Part shown: positions 8,827-16,706 of the stretch, one piece after another
Layout of the letters: the number at the start of each line of letters is the position of its first letter
Position numbering within the stretch: position 1 is the stretch's first letter
DNA from: Nocardioides humi
GTDB taxonomy: Bacteria; Actinomycetota; Actinomycetes; Propionibacteriales; Nocardioidaceae
DNA: 64,000 nt
Direction of reading: 5' to 3'
Assembly (NCBI RefSeq): GCF_006494775.1
Contig: NZ_CP041146.1
Coordinates: forward strand, 5,146,001 to 5,210,000
Translations under genes and position numbers: made by a program
The notes under the pieces: generated by a model
Databases searched by the model: none
What the model was told of the DNA's origin: nothing
Seen by the model: only the letters and a program-made list of their open reading frames with translations

Positions 8827-9540
8827 GTGGCCGGCTACAAGCGAGTCCTCCTGAAGCTCTCGGGTGAGGTGTTCGGCGGTGGCAAGGTCGGGGTCGACCC
8901 CGACGTCGTGCAGGCGCTCGCCCGGGAGGTCAAGGCCGTCGCCGACGCCGGCGTCCAGATCGCGGTGGTCACCGGAGGCGGCAACTTCTTCCGCGGCGCC
9001 GAGCTCCAGCAGCGCGGCATGGACCGGGTCCGGGCCGACTACATGGGCATGCTCGGCATCGTCATGAACTGCCTCGCGCTGCAGGACTTCCTGGAGAAGC
9101 AGGGCGTGGAGACCCGGGTGCAGACCGCGATCACGATGGGCCAGGTCGCCGAGCCCTACATCCCGCGGCGCGCGATCCGGCACATGGAGAAGGGCCGTGT
9201 GGTCATCTTCGGCGCCGGCATGGGCCTGCCGTACTTCTCGACCGACACGGTCGCGGTCCAGCGGGCGCTGGAGAGCAAGTGCGACGTCGTCCTGGTCGCC
9301 AAGAACGGCGTCGACGGCGTCTACAGCGCCGATCCCAATGTCGACCCCGACGCCATCAAGTACGACGAGCTCACCTACGACGACGCCATCGCCCAGGGCC
9401 TGCGGATCATGGACCAGACGGCGTTCGCCCTGTGCGGTGAGAACAAGCTGCCGATGATCGTCTTCGGCATGGAGCCCGAGGGCAACATCCTGCGTGTCGT
9501 GCAGGGTGAGAAGATCGGCACGCGGGTCAGCGCGGGCTGA
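8827..9540 (+). CDS. pyrH: UMP kinase
   Basis: 237 residues; GTG start with GGAAGGA upstream. Phosphorylates UMP to UDP in pyrimidine nucleotide synthesis. Signature segments of the amino-acid-kinase fold are present: [13 protein letters not shown] at the start, [11 protein letters not shown] near residue 47, [17 protein letters not shown], then [15 protein letters not shown], and [12 protein letters not shown]. It lies directly before frr, as in most bacteria. Confidence 0.97.
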   Translation: MAGYKRVLLKLSGEVFGGGKVGVDPDVVQALAREVKAVADAGVQIAVVTGGGNFFRGAELQQRGMDRVRADYMGMLGIVMNCLALQDFLEKQGVETRVQTAITMGQVAEPYIPRRAIRHMEKGRVVIFGAGMGLPYFSTDTVAVQRALESKCDVVLVAKNGVDGVYSADPNVDPDAIKYDELTYDDAIAQGLRIMDQTAFALCGENKLPMIVFGMEPEGNILRVVQGEKIGTRVSAG

Positions 9541-9591
9541 GGTCTCGCCCGGTCAGCGCAGGCCCGACCAGCACCAGACGAAGGAGAACCG

Positions 9592-10149
9592 GTGATCAAC
9601 GACATCCTCGACGAGGCCGACCAGAAGATGGGCAAGTCGGTCGACGCGACCCGCGAGGAGTTCGCGGCGATCCGAGCCGGGCGGGCGCACCCCAGCATGT
9701 TCAGCAAGATCCTCGTCGACTACTACGGCACGCCCACGCCGCTCCAGCAGCTCGCGTCGTTCACGGCTCCCGAGGCGCGGATCATCATCGTGTCGCCGTA
9801 CGACGTCGGCGCGCTCAGCAACGTCGAGAAGGCGATCCGCGACTCCGACCTGGGCGTGAACCCCTCCAGCGACGGCAAGCAGCTGCGCTGCGTGTTCCCG
9901 GAGCTCACCGAGGAGCGGCGCAAGGAGTTCATCAAGCTCGCCAAGGAGAAGGCCGAGGGCGGCAAGGTCGCCGTGCGCCAGGTGCGCCAGAAGGCCAAGC
10001 AGGGCCTGGAGCGGCTCGAGAAGGACGGCGAGGTCGGCAAGGACGACGTCACCGGCGCCGAGAAGCGTCTCGACGGCCTGACCAAGAAGCACACCGAGTC
10101 GATCGACGAGCTGCTCAAGAACAAGGAAGCGGAGCTGCTCGAGGTCTGA
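9592..10149 (+). CDS. frr: Ribosome recycling factor
   Basis: 185 residues; GTG start after a strong AAGGAGAA. Splits post-termination ribosomes together with EF-G. The complete coiled three-helix and beta domain is present: MGKSVDATREEFAAIRAGRA, the domain II segment TPLQQLASF, LGVNPSSDGKQLR, and the C-terminal KKHTESIDELLKNKEAELLEV. Length is exactly typical. It sits in the pyrH-frr-cdsA order. Confidence 0.97.
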   Translation: MINDILDEADQKMGKSVDATREEFAAIRAGRAHPSMFSKILVDYYGTPTPLQQLASFTAPEARIIIVSPYDVGALSNVEKAIRDSDLGVNPSSDGKQLRCVFPELTEERRKEFIKLAKEKAEGGKVAVRQVRQKAKQGLERLEKDGEVGKDDVTGAEKRLDGLTKKHTESIDELLKNKEAELLEV

Positions 10150-10163
10150 CCCTCGACGCATCC

Positions 10164-11045
10164 ATGATGAGCTCGACATCGGCGTCGAACGGCCCTGCCC
10201 CGCCCAAGGACCACGGCCGCGCCGGCCGGGACCTGAAGGCGGCGGTGGGGTCCGCGGTCGTGCTGCTGAGCGCGATCGCGGCGTCGCTGCTGTTCTGGAA
10301 GCCGGCGTTCATGCTGATCGTCGCGGCCGCGGTGGTCGTCGCGGTCTGGGAGCTGCGCAAGGGCCTGCTCGCCAAGGACATCGACCTGCCGGAGCAGCCG
10401 CTGATGATCGGCGGCGTCGTGATGGTCGTCGTCGCCTACCTCTGGGGCTCGGCCGCCCTGGTGACCGCGACCGCCGTGAGCGCGCTGGTGATCATGCTCT
10501 GGCTGCTGCGCCGAGGCGTGGACGGCTACGTCAAGAACGCCACCGCGTCGGTCTTCGCGCTCGTCTACGTCCCCTTCCTGGGCTCGTTCGTCGCGCTCAT
10601 GCTCGCCGAGGGCGGCCGCGGCGGCGGCGGCCTCGACGACCCCGGTGTGAAGGGCATCATCACCTTCATCCTGGTGACGATCGCCTCCGACATCGGCGGA
10701 TACGTCGCCGGGGTGCTCTTCGGCAAGCACCCGATGGCGCCGGTCATCTCGCCCAAGAAGTCCTGGGAGGGCTTCGCCGGCTCGACCCTGGCCACCGTCG
10801 GCGCCGGCGTGGCCCTGGTCGTCTGGCTGCTCGACGGCGACTGGTGGATCGGCGTCGCGCTCGGCCTGATCGCGGTCGTCATGGCCACCCTGGGCGACCT
10901 GTGCGAGTCGGTCATGAAGCGCGACCTCGGCATCAAGGACATGAGCCAGGTCATCCCCGGTCACGGCGGCCTGATGGACCGCCTCGACTCGCTGCTCGCC
11001 ACGATCGCGCCGATCTGGCTGCTGCTGCACTACGGAGTGTTCTAG
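10164..11045 (+). CDS. cdsA: Phosphatidate cytidylyltransferase (CDP-diacylglycerol synthase)
   Basis: 293 residues, polytopic membrane protein. Makes CDP-diacylglycerol for phospholipid synthesis. The CDP-DAG synthase signature is intact: SPKKSWEGFAGS, then GDLCESVMKRDLGIKDM, SQVIPGHGGLMDRLDS near the C-terminus. About seven to eight hydrophobic segments can be counted. Its TAG stop and the stop of the convergent TetR gene share the bases CTAG at 11042-11045. Confidence 0.95.
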   Translation: MMSSTSASNGPAPPKDHGRAGRDLKAAVGSAVVLLSAIAASLLFWKPAFMLIVAAAVVVAVWELRKGLLAKDIDLPEQPLMIGGVVMVVVAYLWGSAALVTATAVSALVIMLWLLRRGVDGYVKNATASVFALVYVPFLGSFVALMLAEGGRGGGGLDDPGVKGIITFILVTIASDIGGYVAGVLFGKHPMAPVISPKKSWEGFAGSTLATVGAGVALVVWLLDGDWWIGVALGLIAVVMATLGDLCESVMKRDLGIKDMSQVIPGHGGLMDRLDSLLATIAPIWLLLHYGVF

Positions 11046-11617
11046 CCCGCCAGGTACGCCGCCACCGCGCCACCCGCTCGGTCCTCGTCGCCGGTGGCCA
11101 GCAGGTCGAGCAGCGCGCCGCGGAGCACGGCCAGCGCGAGCGTGCGACGTACGAGCCCGGCGTCGGTGTCGCGCTCGGCGGGGGACTGGCAGCCGGCGAG
11201 CACGGCGAGCCAGTCGGCGACCGTGCCGCGCGCGAAGCCCGCCCAGGGCCCGTCGGTCTCGGTCAGCGAGCGCGCGTACGCCTCGGCCCAGAGCCGGAGC
11301 AGTCCGCGGTGCTCGGCGGCGGCCAGCCAGGTCCAGGTGCGCTCGACGGCGGGGCCGAGCCCGATCGGCGCGGCCGATCCACCCGGCTCGCCGAGGGCGT
11401 CGAGCAGCGTCAGCTCGTCGGCGCGGGCGCGCTCCAGCAGCGCCCGGACCAGCCCGTCCTTGCTGCCGTACAGGAAGATCAGCACCCGCGGACTGGACCC
11501 GATCGCCGCCGCCAGCGGCCGCAGGGAGAGGTCGGACAGGCCGTGGACGAGGACGTACGCGTAGGCGGCGTCCAGCAGCTCCCGCTGCCGGGCCGAGGGA
11601 GTGGCGTCGGATCCCAT
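11042..11617 (-). CDS. TetR-family transcriptional regulator
   Basis: 191 residues from the ATG at 11617. The N-terminal helix-turn-helix is at ~12-58 (RQRELLDAAYAYVLVHGLSD, LSLRPLAAAIGSSPRVLIFL, YGSKDGLVRALLER), a normal TetR DNA-binding head. The C-terminal ligand domain has no specific relatives that I recognise. It lies 5 bp after the GNAT gene on the same strand, and a perfect inverted repeat overlaps the start region of that operon (12118-12143). Autorepression of GNAT+TetR is therefore very likely. The inducing ligand is unknown. Confidence 0.88.
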   Translation of the reverse strand: MGSDATPSARQRELLDAAYAYVLVHGLSDLSLRPLAAAIGSSPRVLIFLYGSKDGLVRALLERARADELTLLDALGEPGGSAAPIGLGPAVERTWTWLAAAEHRGLLRLWAEAYARSLTETDGPWAGFARGTVADWLAVLAGCQSPAERDTDAGLVRRTLALAVLRGALLDLLATGDEDRAGGAVAAYLAG

Positions 11618-11622
11618 CGGGC

Positions 11623-12114
11623 TCAGAGCTCCAGCGCCCAGGTCTGGCCGACCAGGTCGTGGCCGAAGCTGTGGTGCGGCTGTTCCTCGACCAGCGTGAA
11701 GCCCGCCGCCTGGTAGATGCGCCGGGCGGCGGCCAGCACATCGTTGGTCCACAGCACCATCCGCTCGTAGCCGGCCTCGCGGGCGAAAGCCACGCAGGCG
11801 TCGACCAGGCGGGTGCCGAGCGCGTGACCGCGGGCGACGGGGTTGACGAGCAGGATGCGCAGCCGGGCGGTGCGGTCGTCGTCGCGCACGCACAGGACGC
11901 AGCCGACGCGCTGCCCGTCCAGCTCGGCGATCCACCCGGCCTCCCGCGGGTCGCGGCGAGTGCCGAGCTCGCCGACGATGGTGGCGACCAGGGCTTCGAA
12001 GCTGTCGTCCCAGCCGTACTCGGCGGCGTACACCTCGCCGTGGGCCAGCGCCATCCAACCGAGGTCGCCGGGCCGGCCCAGGGGCCGGACGATCGCATCG
12101 GGCACGGGGATCAC
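11623..12114 (-). CDS. GNAT-family N-acetyltransferase
   Basis: 163 residues from a GTG at 12114. The acetyl-CoA binding core is visible in RLRILLVNPVARGHALGTRL (motif A, near residue 88) followed by AREAGYERMVLWTNDVLAAA and the RRIYQAAGFTLVEE motif B. Similar proteins are often annotated next to MarR/TetR regulators. The substrate is unknown. The gene is first in a two-gene operon with the TetR gene, whose operator overlaps the ribosome binding site. Confidence 0.88.
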   Translation of the reverse strand: MIPVPDAIVRPLGRPGDLGWMALAHGEVYAAEYGWDDSFEALVATIVGELGTRRDPREAGWIAELDGQRVGCVLCVRDDDRTARLRILLVNPVARGHALGTRLVDACVAFAREAGYERMVLWTNDVLAAARRIYQAAGFTLVEEQPHHSFGHDLVGQTWALEL

Positions 12115-12117
12115 TTC

Positions 12118-12143
12118 CTCACTGAAACGAGTGTTTCAGTGAG
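12118..12143 (-). promoter_or_regulatory. Perfect inverted repeat, likely TetR operator
   Basis: Eleven-base arms CTCACTGAAAC and GTTTCAGTGAG separated by 4 bases (12129-12132). The repeat ends 3 bp before the GTG start of the GNAT gene on the minus strand and includes the GAGG of its ribosome binding site. Size, symmetry and place fit a TetR operator controlling the GNAT-TetR operon. Confidence 0.85.
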
Positions 12144-12152
12144 GCTAGCAGG

Positions 12153-12956
12153 TCACATCTCGCTGCGGATCGCCCACAGGTCCGGGAACAGAGAGCGGGT
12201 GACGGTGCTCCACAGGTAGGTGGCGCCGGAGGAGCCGCCGGTGCCGGGCTTGGCGCCGATGGTGCGCTCGACCATCTTCACGTGCCGGTAGCGCCACTCC
12301 TGCAGGCCCTCGTCGAGGTCGACCAGGCGCTCGGCGACCTGGGCGGCGCCGCCGTCGTCGGCGTACGCCGCCAGCAGCAGGCGCTGGACGTCGGGGGAGG
12401 GCTCCCAGGGTGCGGTCAGGTCGCGGTCGAGCGCGGCCGGCGGGACGTCGTACCCCTGGGTGAGGAGATAGCGCAGGAAGGAGTCGAAGATCGACGGGCG
12501 GGACATGGCCGCGGCGATCCGCTCGCGGCCGGTGCTGCCCTCGGGGTAGTGCTCGAAGACGCGGGGGTCGCGGCGGCCCAGGGTGGCCTCGAGCTCGCGG
12601 AACTGCGCGGACTGGAAGCCGCTGGAGGCGTCGAGGCGGCCGCGGAAGCTGGTGAACTGGCGCGGCGTCATCGTCTCGAGGACGTCGACCTGCGCGACGT
12701 TGACCTTGAGGATCGTGAGCACGCGGCCGAGGGTGTGCAGCGCGCGCGGGGTGTCGCCGGCCTCGAGCCGCTGCTGGAGCCCGGCCAGCTCGTGCAGCAT
12801 CTGCTTGAACCACAGCTCGTAGACCTGGTGGATCACGATGAACAGCAGCTCGTCGTGCTCGTCCGAGCGGGGGTGCTGCGCGGCGAGGACGTCGTCGAGG
12901 GCGAGATAGCTGCTGTAGGTCAGGGAGGGGTGCTGCCCCGGGGTCTGCTCGGTCAC
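12153..12956 (-). CDS. kynA: Tryptophan 2,3-dioxygenase
   Basis: 267 residues; GTG at 12956 chosen because upstream codons belong to the ECF gene shadow. Haem enzyme that opens the indole ring of L-tryptophan to N-formylkynurenine. Family features: LTYSSYLALDDVLAAQHP near residue 10, DELLFIVIHQVYELWFKQML, SFRGRLDASSGFQSAQFRELE, and C-terminal EWRYRHVKMVERTIGAKPGT followed by GTGGSSGATYLW, which contains the haem-ligand His and the substrate-binding loop. No other kynurenine gene is nearby. It begins 10 bp after the ECF42-type sigma gene and may share its transcript. Confidence 0.96.
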   Translation of the reverse strand: MTEQTPGQHPSLTYSSYLALDDVLAAQHPRSDEHDELLFIVIHQVYELWFKQMLHELAGLQQRLEAGDTPRALHTLGRVLTILKVNVAQVDVLETMTPRQFTSFRGRLDASSGFQSAQFRELEATLGRRDPRVFEHYPEGSTGRERIAAAMSRPSIFDSFLRYLLTQGYDVPPAALDRDLTAPWEPSPDVQRLLLAAYADDGGAAQVAERLVDLDEGLQEWRYRHVKMVERTIGAKPGTGGSSGATYLWSTVTRSLFPDLWAIRSEM

Positions 12957-12966
12957 CGGCCTACTG

Positions 12967-14241
12967 TCACAGGTCCGCCAGCTTGCGTGCCAGTACGGCG
13001 CGCTCGGGCTCGTTGCCGCACAGGCCCAGGGCCAGCTCGAGCTCGGCGCGGGCGTCCTCGGCGCGGCCCAGCCGGCGCAGCAGCTCTCCGCGCACACCGG
13101 GCAGCAGGTGGGAGCCGGCGAAGGCGCCCTGAGCGGAGAGCTCGTCCACGACGGGCAGTGCGGCGGCCGGTCCGGAGGCCATGGAGACCGCGACGGCGCG
13201 GTTGAGCTCGACGACCGGGGACGGCGCGACCCGGCCGAGCGCCTCGTAGAGCAGCACGATCCGGTCCCAGTCGGTGGCCGCCACCGACGTCGCCCGGGCG
13301 TGGCAGGCGGCGATCGCGGCCTGCAGGCCGTAGCCGCCCAGGCCCCGGCCCACCCGCTCGGCACGGTCGAGGGCGGCCAGCCCGCGGCGGATCGCCGTAC
13401 GGTCCCAGCGCCGGCGGTCCTGGTCCTCGAGCAGCACCGGCTCGCCGGTGGGCGTGGTCCGGGCGGGGAAGCGGGCGGCGGTCAGCTCGAGCAGGGCGAG
13501 CAGGCCGTGGACCTCGGGCTCGTCGGGCACCAGCCGGGCCAGCACCCGGGCCATCCGGATCGCCTCGCGGGCCAGGTCGGCGCGGATCCAGGCGTCGCCC
13601 GAGGTCGCCGACGAGCCCTCCGTGAAGATCACGTAGACGACGCCGAGCACTGCGCGGAGCCGGTCGCGCCACTCCTCGGGAGGAGGTACGGCGAAGGGGA
13701 CCCGCGCCGCCGCCAGCGTCTTCTTCGCCCGGGTGATCCGCGCCTGCACGGTCGCGGTCGGCACGAGGAACGCCCGCGCGATCTCGTCGCTGGTCAGGCC
13801 GCCCACGGTGCGCAGGGTCAGCGCGACCTGGGACTCGGCGGACAGGGTCGGGTGGCAGGCGATGAAGACCAGGGCGAGCAGGTCGTCGTCGATGTGGCCG
13901 GGGTCGGCCAGCAGGTCGAGGTCGCCGTCGTCGTCCGCGGTGGTGCGCTCCTCGAGGTCGCGGGCGAGCACGGCGTACCGCTCGTCGAGCGCGGCCCGGC
14001 GCCGGAAGCCGTCGATGGCGCGGCGCCGACCCACGGTCAGCAGCCAGCCAGCCGGGTTCGCCGGGACGCCGTCGCGCGGCCACGCGACGAGCGCCTCGGC
14101 GAACGCCTCCTGGGCGAGGTCCTCGGCGAGGGAGAAGTCGCCGGCGTACCGGGCCAGCGCCCCGACGATCCGGGCGGACTCGATCCGCCACACGGCCTCG
14201 ACGGCGCGCCGGCCCTCGGCACCCGCGCCCGGCTCGGTCAC
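12967..14241 (-). CDS. ECF42-type RNA polymerase sigma factor with C-terminal TPR-like extension
   Basis: 424 residues from a GTG overlapping the DGPF gene stop (GTGA). Residues ~1-175 hold sigma region 2 (GDFSLAEDLAQEAFAEALVA) and region 4 (GGLTSDEIARAFLVPTATVQ). The long C-terminal half (EGSSATSGDAWIRADLAREA, LLEDQDRRRWDRTAIRRGLA, SHLLPGVRGELLRRLGRAED) is the alpha-helical TPR-like extension that defines group ECF42, which has no anti-sigma factor. The adjacent DGPF gene is the classical ECF42 partner. Known ECF42 factors act on the promoters of their own DGPF genes. Confidence 0.9.
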   Translation of the reverse strand: MTEPGAGAEGRRAVEAVWRIESARIVGALARYAGDFSLAEDLAQEAFAEALVAWPRDGVPANPAGWLLTVGRRRAIDGFRRRAALDERYAVLARDLEERTTADDDGDLDLLADPGHIDDDLLALVFIACHPTLSAESQVALTLRTVGGLTSDEIARAFLVPTATVQARITRAKKTLAAARVPFAVPPPEEWRDRLRAVLGVVYVIFTEGSSATSGDAWIRADLAREAIRMARVLARLVPDEPEVHGLLALLELTAARFPARTTPTGEPVLLEDQDRRRWDRTAIRRGLAALDRAERVGRGLGGYGLQAAIAACHARATSVAATDWDRIVLLYEALGRVAPSPVVELNRAVAVSMASGPAAALPVVDELSAQGAFAGSHLLPGVRGELLRRLGRAEDARAELELALGLCGNEPERAVLARKLADL

Positions 14242-14663
14242 AGCTGGCCGGTCGACTCGCGCCAGGCGCGCTCCTTGCGGATCCACTCGTTGTCCTGGGG
14301 GAACTCGTCGATCGAGGTCACCCGCCGGATCTCGGCCTTCATGCCGGGCCCGGCGAGCGGGGCCCGCTTGGCCCACGCGGTGGCCTCCTCGAGGGAGGCG
14401 ACGTCGACGATCCAGTAGCCGCCGAAGAGCTCCTTGGTCTCGCCGTACGGGCCGTCGGTGACGACCGGCGGCTGGCTGGAGTAGTCGACGACCACGCCGG
14501 TCGCCGGGTCGGGGTCGAGGCCCTCGGCGGCGACCAGGACGCCCGCCTGGACCATCTCGTCGTTGAACCGGCCCATCGACTCCATGATCTCCTCGAAGTC
14601 GAAGTCCTCGCCGAAGGCCGCCTCGGCCTCGTCGGTGGACCGCATGATCAGCATGTACTTCAT
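14238..14663 (-). CDS. DGPF-domain (YCII-related) protein, ECF42 partner
   Basis: 141 residues; ATG at 14663. The name-giving motif appears as VTDGPYGETKELFGGYWIVD near residue 72, with the typical start MKYMLIMRSTDE and end RVTSIDEFP. DGPF proteins are small, dimeric YCII-like proteins whose function is not established. They are linked genetically to ECF42 sigma factors. The gene is first in the DGPF-ECF42(-kynA) group and has a matching promoter at 14712-14739. Confidence 0.92.
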   Translation of the reverse strand: MKYMLIMRSTDEAEAAFGEDFDFEEIMESMGRFNDEMVQAGVLVAAEGLDPDPATGVVVDYSSQPPVVTDGPYGETKELFGGYWIVDVASLEEATAWAKRAPLAGPGMKAEIRRVTSIDEFPQDNEWIRKERAWRESTGQL

Positions 14664-14711
14664 GGTGCTCTCCTGGGTGTCGGGGGTCGCCTCTCGACCC
14701 TTCCACCCCTG

Positions 14712-14739
14712 GGTCGACCGGGGAACCGCGGGATCGACA
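14712..14739 (-). promoter_or_regulatory. Candidate ECF42-dependent promoter
   Basis: On the minus strand TGTCGA (14739-14734) is followed after 17 bases by CGACC (from 14716). The ECF42 promoter described in Streptomyces has TGTCGA at -35 and a CGA-type -10. The site lies about 50 bp before the DGPF start. This is consistent with positive autoregulation of the operon. Confidence 0.7.
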
Positions 14740-14767
14740 TCGGTGCGAAGAAAGTTCCGGCCGAGGC

Positions 14768-15607
14768 TCAGCCGCCGATCACGAAGGTGCCGATCCGGGT
14801 CACGCCGTCGGAGGCGAACACGGGGATCGACCGCTGCGGTGCCCGGGTGCGCTGGTACTCCAGCGCCTCCTCGGGCGTGCGCGGCTCGGGTCCGTCGAGG
14901 TCGGTACGACGGGCGTAGCCCTCCCGCCCGTTGGTCGCCACCACGCCGACGAGTTCGGGGCTGCCCCGCTCGTTCTCCACGCCGTAGGTCTCCCCGCGTG
15001 CGTTGACGGCCCAGTCGGTGATCTCGTGGCGCGTGTAGACGGCCTCGACGGCCCAGGTGGCCTGAGGCCCGGCCGAGATCCGGTACGACGTCGTGGTCGC
15101 GTCCACGGGAAACGAGCCGCTCGCGGACTGGCCGGCGTCCTCGGCGTCGCAGCCGATGCCGCTGCCGTCGGGGAGCGTGAAGGTGCCCGCGCCGAGGCAG
15201 GTCAGCGCGAAGTCGACGTCGGTCGTGCCGGTCGGCGGAGGTCCGAGATCGATGGTGCGGACCCCGGTGCCCTCCGCGGAGACCACCTCGGACAGCCAGG
15301 TGACCTCGATGCCGCCGGGGAGGGGAGGCTCCGGTCGGGGAAGGACGCCTGCCTGGCCACGGGACGGCGTGGGAGCGATGGTCGGGGAGGCGGTGGTGTC
15401 GTCGGTGACGTGCTCGCCGCGGCGATCTCCCTGCCCGCCCGCGATCAGCGCGGCGCCGACCAGGAGGACCAGGGCGGCGACGCCGACGATGACCAGGAGA
15501 GGTCGCCGGGACCGCGTCGGTCGCCGGACCGCGCTCTCGCGCACCTCGCGGCGCAGCTCCTCGCGCAGCGCGTCGGCCAAGCCGGGGTCCATCCTCAGGT
15601 CGTTCAT
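14768..15607 (-). CDS. Single-pass membrane protein, putative partner (anti-sigma-like) of the ECF sigma factor
   Basis: 279 residues; ATG at 15607 overlaps the sigma gene stop (ATGA). A short cytoplasmic N-terminus (MNDLRMDPGLADALREELRR) is followed by one membrane segment at ~42-63 (LLVIVGVAALVLLVGAALIA). The rest is an extracellular domain of unknown type with two Cys (LTCLGAG, IGCDAED). No zinc-binding anti-sigma motif is seen. Coupling to the sigma gene suggests a sensor or anti-sigma role, but this is inference from position only. Confidence 0.7.
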   Translation of the reverse strand: MNDLRMDPGLADALREELRREVRESAVRRPTRSRRPLLVIVGVAALVLLVGAALIAGGQGDRRGEHVTDDTTASPTIAPTPSRGQAGVLPRPEPPLPGGIEVTWLSEVVSAEGTGVRTIDLGPPPTGTTDVDFALTCLGAGTFTLPDGSGIGCDAEDAGQSASGSFPVDATTTSYRISAGPQATWAVEAVYTRHEITDWAVNARGETYGVENERGSPELVGVVATNGREGYARRTDLDGPEPRTPEEALEYQRTRAPQRSIPVFASDGVTRIGTFVIGG

Positions 15608-16191
15608 CGCTCCGCTCCCTTCTCGCGTGCGGGGATCGGCTGGTCGGGCGCCAGCTCGGCGCGCAGCCGGATCCGGATCCGGTACATCCGCGTCTTGGCG
15701 GCGCCGGTCGTCACGCCGACCGCCTCGGCGGCCTCCTCCAGGGGCAGCCCGGCGAGGACGACGAGTCCGACCAGAGACCGGTCGACCGCGGAGAGCCGGC
15801 TCACGGCGGCGGCCAGCCCGGGGGAGAAGCCGGCCGCCTCGGCCAGGTCCGCCGGCGACACCACCGGCTCGCTGCGCGGCAGCCGCGCCAGGAGGCGGCG
15901 GTGACGGCGCCGCGCTCGTCCGACATTGCGCGCCGCGTGGCCGGCGGTGACCAGCAGCCAGGGCAGGACCGAGCCGCCGACCAGCCGGACGTCGGACCGG
16001 CGGCGCCAGAGGTGGAGGAAGGCCACGGCGGTGACGTCCTCGGCGTCGTGGACGTCCCCGAGCAGGCGCAGCGCGTGGCCGTGGACGCGCTCCCGGTGGG
16101 CGTCGTACACGGTCACGAAGGCGTCGGCGTCGCCCTCCCGGGCACGCCGCCACCGCTCCGCCTCGTCATCGCCGCCGGTCATGTCCCTCAT
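15604..16191 (-). CDS. ECF-family RNA polymerase sigma factor
   Basis: 195 residues; ATG at 16191, with an internal ATG four codons on that could also serve. Sigma region 2 is at ~20-85 (REGDADAFVTVYDAHRERVH, DVHDAEDVTAVAFLHLWRRR) and region 4 at ~130-180 (LSAVDRSLVGLVVLAGLPLE, EAAEAVGVTTGAAKTRMYRI). The proline usually seen between is absent. It is co-transcribed with the downstream membrane protein and lies next to the ECF42 locus, giving two sigma systems side by side. Confidence 0.9.
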   Translation of the reverse strand: MRDMTGGDDEAERWRRAREGDADAFVTVYDAHRERVHGHALRLLGDVHDAEDVTAVAFLHLWRRRSDVRLVGGSVLPWLLVTAGHAARNVGRARRRHRRLLARLPRSEPVVSPADLAEAAGFSPGLAAAVSRLSAVDRSLVGLVVLAGLPLEEAAEAVGVTTGAAKTRMYRIRIRLRAELAPDQPIPAREKGAER

Positions 16192-16282
16192 TGTCCGGCT
16201 CGCGGCGCGAGGTCACGTGCGGCCGGGTGGGATGCCCGCTGATCACTCGTCCCTGGCGTCCGGCCGCTACGATCGCCCGGAC

Positions 16283-16654
16283 ATGAGTGAGGCAGGCGAG
16301 GGCCGCGCGGGCGGCGAGGTGGACGCACCGGACGACCGGTCCCGGCGTCCCGACTGGTTCCACCGCGGGCACCCGGTGTTCTTCCCGCTCGCGGGGTTCT
16401 TCACCGGCATGGTGTCGGTCATCGTCGTCCCGGGCCTGTACGCCGCCATCGTCAAGTGGATCGCGGGCTACGAGCGGGTCGAGGAGCTGTTCCCGTTCGT
16501 GCTGCTGATGTTCGTCGTGCCGATCGGGCTGCTGGTGCCGCAGCACACCCGGCGGTTCGGTCGGTACATGCTGCTCGGGATGGTCGCCACCGTCCTCGTC
16601 GTGGTCGGCGTGGGCATCGCCGTGGCGTGGTTCCTCCTCAACAAGGACGCCTGA
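16283..16654 (+). CDS. Small polytopic membrane protein, unknown function
   Basis: 123 residues. A charged N-terminal stretch of ~30 residues is followed by three membrane segments: [40 protein letters not shown] and [21 protein letters not shown] do not recognise the family, but such proteins are common next to rlmN in related actinobacteria. It is divergent from the sigma gene and 52 bp before rlmN. Confidence 0.75.
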   Translation: MSEAGEGRAGGEVDAPDDRSRRPDWFHRGHPVFFPLAGFFTGMVSVIVVPGLYAAIVKWIAGYERVEELFPFVLLMFVVPIGLLVPQHTRRFGRYMLLGMVATVLVVVGVGIAVAWFLLNKDA

Positions 16655-16706
16655 CGCCGCCGCGCGCGATTGGGCCGGCGCGCGCCGGGGTGGGAGAATC
16701 GTCGCG

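Noticed and set aside
9723..12098. Long minus-strand frame covering frr, cdsA and part of the GNAT region
   Set aside because: It crosses several certain genes in other frames and has shadow composition.
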